DNA from: Candidatus Saccharimonadota bacterium
GTDB taxonomy: Bacteria > Patescibacteriota > Saccharimonadia > Saccharimonadales > Saccharimonadaceae
Length of the DNA stretch: 64,000 nucleotides
Direction of reading: 5' to 3'
Assembly: GCA_027450165.1 (NCBI GenBank)
Contig: DAIDKE010000003.1
Location: forward strand, 1-64,000
The first letter of the stretch is position 1, and each line of letters starts with the position of its first letter. Under the pieces are notes generated by a model. The model did no database searches. It was given only the letters and a program-made list of their open reading frames with translations, and had not been told where the DNA came from. A program made the position numbers and the translations under genes. This document shows, in pieces, positions 58,433-64,000 of this stretch.

Positions 58433-59449
58433 TTATTTATTTAAAGCTTTGCCAACATCAGCCACCAACTCAACCAAGCGGTTTGAGTAGCCCCACTCGT
58501 TGTCGTACCAGACCATAACTTTAATTAAGTTACCGCCAACAACCTTGGTCAGTAGCAGGTCAACAATACCCGACCGACTGTCGCCAATGTAGTCACGGCT
58601 AACCAGTGGTTCTTCACTGACACCGAGGATTCCCTGGTAATAAGGATCGGCAGCGGCTTTTTTAAACGCCTCGTTGACTTCTTCAACGGTTACGTCGCGC
58701 TCCAAAAGAGCCGTAACGTCACTAATCGAAACCACTGGGGTCGGGACGCGAATACTAAGACCGTCAAACTTATCAACCAGTTGTGGCAGAGTTTTAGTCA
58801 CAGCAATTGCTGCACCGGTTGTGGTTGGGACAATGTTTTCAGCCGCGTTGCGACCTTCGCGCAAATCTTTATTTGGCGCATCTTGGACGGCCTGCGAAGC
58901 GGTGTAGCTGTGAACAGTCGTCAGTAGTGACTTTTGCACGCCAAATTCGGCGTCAAGCACCGCCATAACCGCGCCAAGTGAGTTGGTCGTACAGCTGGCG
59001 TTGCTAATTACTTCAGTTGAGCCATCAACCTTGTCTTCATTAGCGCCAAGCACAATCGTATCAATACCGTCGGACTTAGTCGGCGCACTAATAACAACTC
59101 TTTTAGCACCGGCTTTAATGTGCTGACCAGCGCCGTCGCGATCGGTAAAGCGGCCGGTCGATTCAATCACTACTTCGACACCTAGTTCACCCCACGGCAA
59201 AGCTGTCGGATCTTTTTCGGCTAGAACGCGAATTGATTGACCATTAACAATAATGTTTTGATCGTCGTAGCTAACTTCGTTTTTGTAGGTACCGTAGTTG
59301 GAATCGTGCTTCAACAGATATGCCAATGTCTTGGTATCGGTTAGGTCGTTAATCGCCACAATCTCGACGTCGCTGCGGTCAAACGCAATCTTGAACGCAT
59401 TGCGACCAATCCGACCGAAGCCGTTAATACCTATTTTGGTCTTATTCAT
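58433..59449 (-). CDS. gap: Glyceraldehyde-3-phosphate dehydrogenase, type I
   Basis: 338 aa from the ATG at 59449, chosen because AAAGGAG lies 5 nt upstream. NAD-binding INGFGRIGRNAFK, active-site SNASCTTNSLGAV (Cys near 158) and the C-terminal WYDNEWGYSNRLVEL are complete. It carries out the oxidative step of lower glycolysis and follows from the aldolase encoded 4 kb away. Confidence 0.97.
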   Translation of the reverse strand: MNKTKIGINGFGRIGRNAFKIAFDRSDVEIVAINDLTDTKTLAYLLKHDSNYGTYKNEVSYDDQNIIVNGQSIRVLAEKDPTALPWGELGVEVVIESTGRFTDRDGAGQHIKAGAKRVVISAPTKSDGIDTIVLGANEDKVDGSTEVISNASCTTNSLGAVMAVLDAEFGVQKSLLTTVHSYTASQAVQDAPNKDLREGRNAAENIVPTTTGAAIAVTKTLPQLVDKFDGLSIRVPTPVVSISDVTALLERDVTVEEVNEAFKKAAADPYYQGILGVSEEPLVSRDYIGDSRSGIVDLLLTKVVGGNLIKVMVWYDNEWGYSNRLVELVADVGKALNK

Positions 59450-59527
59450 GCCATCTCCTTTAATAAGCATTAGCTTTTCTTTTTATAGTATATACTACCC
59501 TGCTGATGATTTATACTATAAAAGTAT

Positions 59528-61066
59528 ATGAAAAAGAGTGAGTTGCTAGAACTGGCCGGGCCTTACTACGAGGAAGATCAAATCCTTGAGCTTGAGAGCG
59601 CCATCGATCTGGCGACGGCCGCCCACAAGGGTCAAAAACGTCAAAGTGGCGAACCGTATATTATTCACCCGTTGGCGGTGGCGGCGACCTTGATTGATTG
59701 GGGCATGGACATCGACAGCGTTCTGGCCGGCGTTCTGCACGATACGATTGAAGATACCGACACGAAATTGTGCGACCTGGAAAAGCTTTTCGGTAAAGAT
59801 GTGGCTTTTCTGGTTGACGGCGTTACCAAGGTTTCACAGGCCCGATCTGGCATGCACGACTTGACCGAATATCTACCGCAAACGAAAGATAATTTATCAA
59901 AACTTTTGATTGCCGTCGGCCAAGACGTCCGGGTTATCATCATTAAGCTAGCCGACCGCTTGCATAACTTGTCGACCTTGCAATATTTGCCGGTTGACCG
60001 ACAAAAAAAGATTGCCCGCGAGAGTCTAGAAATTTTTGGCCCACTGGCCGACCGCTTGGGTATGGGCCGCGTCCGCATGGAGATAGAGGATATCGCTTTT
60101 CGTTATCTTGATCCGGCCGAATACAAACGATTGCAGAACTTAATGCGCCGCCGCTTGGGTAAAAGTACCCGTAAACTCGGTATTGTCCGACAAGAAGTTG
60201 AAACCGAGCTCAAAAAGAACGGCATACAGGGCGAAATTAACGGCCGAATTAAAAGTATTTATAGTCTGCACCGCAAACTCGTCAAAGTTGGTGGCAATAT
60301 CGATGACATTTACGATCTGATGGCGCTGCGAATTATCGTCGAGACCAAAGAGGACTGTTATCGAGTGCTTGGTCTTTTGCATACACTTTACCAGCCAATG
60401 ATTGCCCGCATCAAAGATTATATTTCGGTTCCAAAGCCAAACGGTTACCAGAGTCTGCACACCACCGTACTGACTCACGCCGAACAGATTGTTGAGTTTC
60501 AAATTCGTACCTACGATATGCACGAATACGCCGAGCGCGGTTTGGCAGCCAGTTTTCATTATCATGAACAAAAAGCTTCGAAGGACTACGTGAAGCGGCG
60601 CCCGGGCGCTAGCAGCTTGCCAGCCGAACTGCAGTGGATCACTCAGCTGCAAGAAATCGCCGGTCGTCTGCAAAGCGGCGAGGATATCCCCGACACCCAG
60701 CTTAGTATCGATTTGTTTGGCAACCGGATTTTTGTTTACTCGCCCAAAGGTGATATTTATAATCTACCCGAAGGCGCCCTGCCGCTTGATTTCGCGTATT
60801 TGGTACACAGCGACATCGGCAAGCACGCCTACAGTTTTCGCGTTAATGGCTCGATTCACGCCTTCGACAAACCGCTTGCTAACGGCGACGTGGTTGAGGT
60901 CATCACCCGTAAAATGTCGTCGCCAAAACCATCGTGGCTCGACAACGTAACAACCACTCATGCCCGCACCAAGTTGCGCGCTCAATTGCGCCAGCTTGGC
61001 TTGCTCGAGAAAATCAGTCACGCCACTTCAATCATCGCTCAAAAAGCTAAACGGGAGAAATCATGA
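59528..61066 (+). CDS. RelA/SpoT-type (p)ppGpp synthetase/hydrolase, short form
   Basis: 512 aa; usual long RSH proteins have about 700-750. HD hydrolase domain (YIIHPLAVAATL, LAGVLHDTIEDT), synthetase domain (RIKDYISVPKPNGYQSLHT, VEFQIRTYDMHEYAERG) and TGS domain (IFVYSPKGDIYNLPEGALPLDFAY) are present, but the helical, zinc-finger and ACT regulatory parts are missing. TATACT ends 10 nt before the ATG and there is no Shine-Dalgarno. Controls the stringent response. Overlaps the next gene by 4 bp. Confidence 0.93.
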   Translation: MKKSELLELAGPYYEEDQILELESAIDLATAAHKGQKRQSGEPYIIHPLAVAATLIDWGMDIDSVLAGVLHDTIEDTDTKLCDLEKLFGKDVAFLVDGVTKVSQARSGMHDLTEYLPQTKDNLSKLLIAVGQDVRVIIIKLADRLHNLSTLQYLPVDRQKKIARESLEIFGPLADRLGMGRVRMEIEDIAFRYLDPAEYKRLQNLMRRRLGKSTRKLGIVRQEVETELKKNGIQGEINGRIKSIYSLHRKLVKVGGNIDDIYDLMALRIIVETKEDCYRVLGLLHTLYQPMIARIKDYISVPKPNGYQSLHTTVLTHAEQIVEFQIRTYDMHEYAERGLAASFHYHEQKASKDYVKRRPGASSLPAELQWITQLQEIAGRLQSGEDIPDTQLSIDLFGNRIFVYSPKGDIYNLPEGALPLDFAYLVHSDIGKHAYSFRVNGSIHAFDKPLANGDVVEVITRKMSSPKPSWLDNVTTTHARTKLRAQLRQLGLLEKISHATSIIAQKAKREKS

Positions 61067-61731
61067 AAGTTCTAGTCGCCACCTCTACTGTTGCTGACGG
61101 CAATATGCTCAACCGCGACGCCTATAGCCATCCGCAGGTTATTCAGAATCGCGAGCGCTGGCTAGGTAAATATGGTCTATCGCTCGATAAATCCACCCGA
61201 CTTTCGGTTGTCTACGAAGGTGAGAATTTCTGCCGCTACAAAGAGGTTGGCCCGGCTGAATTTGGTGACGGCATGACCGGGGCACCGCTTGAGGCCACCG
61301 ACGCCATTGTTACCCGCACGCCGGGCCAGGTTTTGTTCTTGCCAATCGCCGATTGTGTTGGTACGACAATTTTTGACCCAGAGCATAATGTCTTAATGTT
61401 GTCGCATCTGGGCCGGCACAGTCTGGAGCAAGATGGCGGCTTTAAATCAGTTCAATTTCTAGTCGATAACTACGGCAGCGACCCCGCCAAGCTTCAGCTT
61501 TGGCTGGCACCAGCCCCCGGCAAAGAGGCTTACCCGGTTTTTTCAATGGGTAACCGCGGCCTAAAAGAGATCGCCTATGAACAGCTCGAGCGGGCCGGCG
61601 TGCAGCGCGCAAACATCAGCGACAATCCAGCCGATACGACGCGCGACAAAAACTATTTCTCACACAGCGAATTCTTAAAAGGTAATCAAACCGAAGACGG
61701 CCGCTTTGCTATGCTCGCCGTCATGCAATAA
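61063..61731 (+). CDS. Laccase-domain (YfiH/PgeF-like) protein
   Basis: 222 aa. ATDAIVTRTPGQVLFLPIADCVG (about 77-99) with the ADC cysteine and LMLSHLGRHSLEQDG (about 111-125) with the zinc-binding His are typical; the first His-containing loop (QVHG in most members) is absent (SVVYEGENFC instead). The family acts as a purine nucleoside phosphorylase/adenosine deaminase. Coupled to relA by ATGA. Confidence 0.75.
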   Translation: MKVLVATSTVADGNMLNRDAYSHPQVIQNRERWLGKYGLSLDKSTRLSVVYEGENFCRYKEVGPAEFGDGMTGAPLEATDAIVTRTPGQVLFLPIADCVGTTIFDPEHNVLMLSHLGRHSLEQDGGFKSVQFLVDNYGSDPAKLQLWLAPAPGKEAYPVFSMGNRGLKEIAYEQLERAGVQRANISDNPADTTRDKNYFSHSEFLKGNQTEDGRFAMLAVMQ

Positions 61732-61761
61732 AAATAGACCCCGCGGACGAGGTCTATTTTT
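61730..61761. terminator. Bidirectional terminator between the laccase-domain gene and ppa
   Basis: AAAAATAGACC/GGTCTATTTTT with a 10-nt loop. Confidence 0.92.
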
Positions 61762-61769
61762 AGAACTAA

Positions 61770-62300
61770 CTATTTATTGTTCCAGCGCTCAATGGCCGCA
61801 TGGATTAATTCTTTGGCTCGCTCCACGTCGCCCCAGTTTTTCACAACCGTACTGCCCGGTTTCTTCAAGTCCTTGTAGTGATTAAAGTGGTGCTCGATTT
61901 GTTTCTTGAGCTGTGCCGGCAAATCTTCGAGCGAGTTAATAGCATCGCCGGTGTTACGATCGTCGGCTGGTACAACCACAATCTTGTCGTCAACTTCGCC
62001 GTCATCCTCAAACTCCAACACGCCAATAACTTTAGCTTCCATAAAAATACCAGTGGTTAGCGGCTGGTCAGTAATAGCCAGAACATCCAGTTCGTCGCCA
62101 TCCTCGTCGAGAGTTTGCGGAATAAAGCCATAATTAGTTGGCTTAGCAAAAATTACTGGTTCAACACGGTCGAGCATAAAAGCCGCTAGCTCGCGCTTCC
62201 ATTCAATCTTATGATTGCTGCCTGCCGGAATTTCGATTACGACATTCACTAGTCCGGCGTCAACATCACCAGGAGTTAAAATTTGATTAAAGTCAGCCAT
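61770..62300 (-). CDS. ppa: Inorganic pyrophosphatase
   Basis: 176-aa soluble family I enzyme hydrolysing PPi. NYGFIPQTLDEDGDELDVL (about 57-75) holds the metal-binding Asp cluster; KIEWKREL and VVVPADDRN are also typical. AAAGGA lies 5 nt before the ATG. Single gene. Confidence 0.96.
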   Translation of the reverse strand: MADFNQILTPGDVDAGLVNVVIEIPAGSNHKIEWKRELAAFMLDRVEPVIFAKPTNYGFIPQTLDEDGDELDVLAITDQPLTTGIFMEAKVIGVLEFEDDGEVDDKIVVVPADDRNTGDAINSLEDLPAQLKKQIEHHFNHYKDLKKPGSTVVKNWGDVERAKELIHAAIERWNNK

Positions 62301-62394
62301 TTATTTCCTTTCGTTAGCTTGCTGTCTGAATTTGAATCTATTTTATCAGTTTTGGCCGGCTAACGGTAGCTCATTGTGTTATATTTAAGGTACA

Positions 62395-63387
62395 ATGACC
62401 GCTCGACCTACATTGTTGACGCCGCCTGAATACATTCACGACGCCTCTGTTGAAATTGCTTGCGCCCAAAATCGCGTCGTATATTTGTCGATGGTCGCAA
62501 TTGATGTCGAGCCAGCCTCTGAACTATTTGATGCTATGATTGACGTGGCCAATCGCGGCGTTAAAGTTGATTTTTTGGCTGATATTTTTTCATACACCGA
62601 AGCTGCTGAAACATCTTTTCCAATTCAATATTTTGGCAGCAAAACTCGTCGCGCCACCAGCATCCGCAACCGCTTGGTTAAAAGTGGGGTTAAATTTCGC
62701 TGGCTAGGTGTGGGGCGTAGCTTTTTGTTTAGCGGACGAACGCACAGCAAGTGGTGCGTCGTCGATGACATTGTCTATTCGTTTGGCGGTGTTAACCTGG
62801 ACAACGGCATCACCTCACGCACCGACTACATGATAAAAATCAAAGACAAGGCCATCGCCGATGCGCTGGTTAGCGAGCATGAAAGAATCACTAAGTCCGA
62901 CGAGAAAAATGCCGCCTATCGCAGCCACAGCCTAGAATCCAATCTAGGCACAATTCTATTTGACGGTGGCCTGTTTGGCAGCTCGATTATATATAAGCGC
63001 GCCGTGGCATTAGCTACTCAGGCCAATAAAATCACCTTGGTGTCACAATATTGCCCTAGCGGTAAACTGTCGCGGACTCTTCATAAAAAAGGCAAAAAGG
63101 TCAAACTATACTTTAACCATCCGAAAAACGCCACCTTTTTAAACGGCCTTTTGATTCAATGGAATATTTTAACAACCGGCAATAAGACGCTATATAAAAA
63201 GCGGAACTACCTGCACGCCAAATTTATGATTTTTGAGATGCCCGATGGCAGTAAAACAGCCATCACCGGCTCGTATAATTTTAGCTTTAGCAGCGTCTTT
63301 TTCGGCACACGCGAGGTCGCGCTCGAGACCAAAGACCCGACAATCATCGCCGAACTCGAAGAGTTTTTGAACAACCGAGTCAAATAA
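62395..63387 (+). CDS. Phospholipase D-family protein (cardiolipin synthase-like)
   Basis: 330 aa with two HKD motifs: THSKWCVVDDIVYSFGG (about 117-133) and HAKFMIFEMPDGSKTAITGS (about 274-293). No membrane segment is seen, so it is a soluble or peripheral enzyme. The N-terminal ATG has AAGG 4 nt upstream, but an extended -10 (TGTTATATT) also ends 9 nt before it. It may transfer phosphatidyl groups or cleave phosphodiesters; substrate unknown. Confidence 0.88.
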   Translation: MTARPTLLTPPEYIHDASVEIACAQNRVVYLSMVAIDVEPASELFDAMIDVANRGVKVDFLADIFSYTEAAETSFPIQYFGSKTRRATSIRNRLVKSGVKFRWLGVGRSFLFSGRTHSKWCVVDDIVYSFGGVNLDNGITSRTDYMIKIKDKAIADALVSEHERITKSDEKNAAYRSHSLESNLGTILFDGGLFGSSIIYKRAVALATQANKITLVSQYCPSGKLSRTLHKKGKKVKLYFNHPKNATFLNGLLIQWNILTTGNKTLYKKRNYLHAKFMIFEMPDGSKTAITGSYNFSFSSVFFGTREVALETKDPTIIAELEEFLNNRVK

Positions 63388-63417
63388 TAGTTGCCATTGG
63401 GCACCCGCTGGCGAGCC

Positions 63418-64000
63418 TTATTTGCGTTTTAGTTCGTCGAGATATTCGCGAATTGCGAGCGCTGCTGTCGCGCCTTCGCCAACCGCACTAGCAATTTGCA
63501 TCGTAGCATTATGACGAACATCGCCAGCCGCAAACACTCCCGGAAGATTTGTCTCAAGATGTTCATTGGTAATAATCAAACCGCGCTCATCAAGTTCAAC
63601 GCCGCTTCCGTCTAGGAATTGAGTGTTAGGAATCAAGCCTATAAAGACAAAAATGCCATCGGCCTCAAACTCAACCGGTTTGCCGCCTTGGGTACCTTTG
63701 ACCAGCATGGCCTTGTCGGCCGTAGCCGTAATTTCATCGGTCACTACACCCAGGTGAACCGTAACCTTGCCACTATCGACGTATTGCTTCAGATCGTGTT
63801 CTAGCACTTCACTGGCTTTGATTGTACTGCGCACCAACAGGTCGATGTGCGACGCAAAGCGTGTCAAAAAAATCGTTTCCTGCAATGCCGAATTACCACC
63901 ACCCACTACCACCAAGCGCTTGTCGCGATAAAAGGCACCGTCACAAGTGGCGCAATAATGCACACCGCGTCCGTAATATTCGGCTTCACCCGGAATACCA
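63418..64000 (-). CDS. trxB: Thioredoxin reductase (partial, runs off right edge)
   Basis: C-terminal ~194 residues. The redox site is HYCATCDGAFYRD (CATC), followed by the NADPH-binding VVGGGNSALQE and the FAD-binding GVFAAGDVRHNATMQIASAVGEGA. The frame continues beyond 63963 to the edge (PGEAEYYGRGV precedes the site). It would reduce thioredoxins, possibly also the NrdH-like redoxin at 39237. Confidence 0.96.
   Translation of the reverse strand, partial: GIPGEAEYYGRGVHYCATCDGAFYRDKRLVVVGGGNSALQETIFLTRFASHIDLLVRSTIKASEVLEHDLKQYVDSGKVTVHLGVVTDEITATADKAMLVKGTQGGKPVEFEADGIFVFIGLIPNTQFLDGSGVELDERGLIITNEHLETNLPGVFAAGDVRHNATMQIASAVGEGATAALAIREYLDELKRK

Noticed and set aside
1-64000. Reassignment of UGA to glycine (as in some CPR groups)
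   Set aside because: UGA serves as a normal stop, for example in the TGA of the gene before rsmD, and conserved glycines are encoded by GGN.

Overview
The window is a gene-dense bacterial chromosome segment of about 45-50% GC (estimated by eye) with short intergenic gaps. It reads as ordinary genomic DNA, not a plasmid or prophage. Gene content and protein style suggest the Patescibacteria/CPR group, most likely Candidatus Saccharibacteria (TM7). Supporting signs are lone type IV pilin and PilB-type genes, a pentose-phosphate/lower-glycolysis operon, GatCAB, a secreted nuclease, many small membrane proteins of unknown role, no amino-acid or nucleotide biosynthesis in view, and several foreign small genes with actinobacterial character (known Saccharibacteria live on Actinobacteria). 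The assignment is inference, not proof. The standard genetic code fits; UGA is used as a stop.

Layout: 1-4.6 kb, rpoC (partial) and rpoB. 4.6-7.7 kb, clpP (CIRCE-controlled) and tig, with two foreign small membrane-protein cassettes flanking clpP. 7.7-11.3 kb, two unknown proteins, a SPOUT methyltransferase and two converging foreign cassettes. 11.3-19.7 kb, two tRNA-Leu genes, a FAD oxidoreductase/7TM pair, a kinase/HIT-like pair, recG-orf-rsmD and tyrS. 19.8-28.5 kb, a class A PBP, PIN-TRAM protein, radA, a zincin-like secreted protein and clpC (CIRCE). 28.6-32.1 kb, a pilin with a large extra domain, nusA, a tRNA-Met preceded by a tRNA-Ser-like half, and a secreted HNH nuclease. 32.2-39.7 kb, pepN, sua5, an rnhB-yraN fusion, rplS, a PilB-type ATPase, a SPOUT methyltransferase and an NrdH-like cassette. 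39.7-50 kb, dnaE, three small envelope genes and a uvrB-gatC-gatA-HEPN-gatB operon. 50-58 kb, a sugar-phosphate operon (rpiB, rpe, split transketolase, class II aldolase, two PfkB kinases, a SLOG protein). 58-64 kb, another foreign cassette, gap, a short RelA/SpoT, a laccase-domain protein, ppa, a PLD-family protein and trxB (partial).

Two genome-wide patterns stand out. First, six small genes with high GC3 sit as single-gene units with their own promoter, ribosome site and hairpin terminator, like phage morons but scattered among housekeeping genes; one is an actinobacterial-type NrdH. Second, many native genes have a -10 box only 6-10 nt before the start codon and no Shine-Dalgarno site (six with exactly 6 nt), which predicts leaderless mRNAs. 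Other points: RpoC has lost all four cysteines of its N-terminal zinc ribbon, a HEPN-like membrane protein sits inside the gatCAB operon, and RNase HII is fused to YraN.

No stretch over 300 bases lacks a gene. No CRISPR array, insertion sequence or rRNA was seen.
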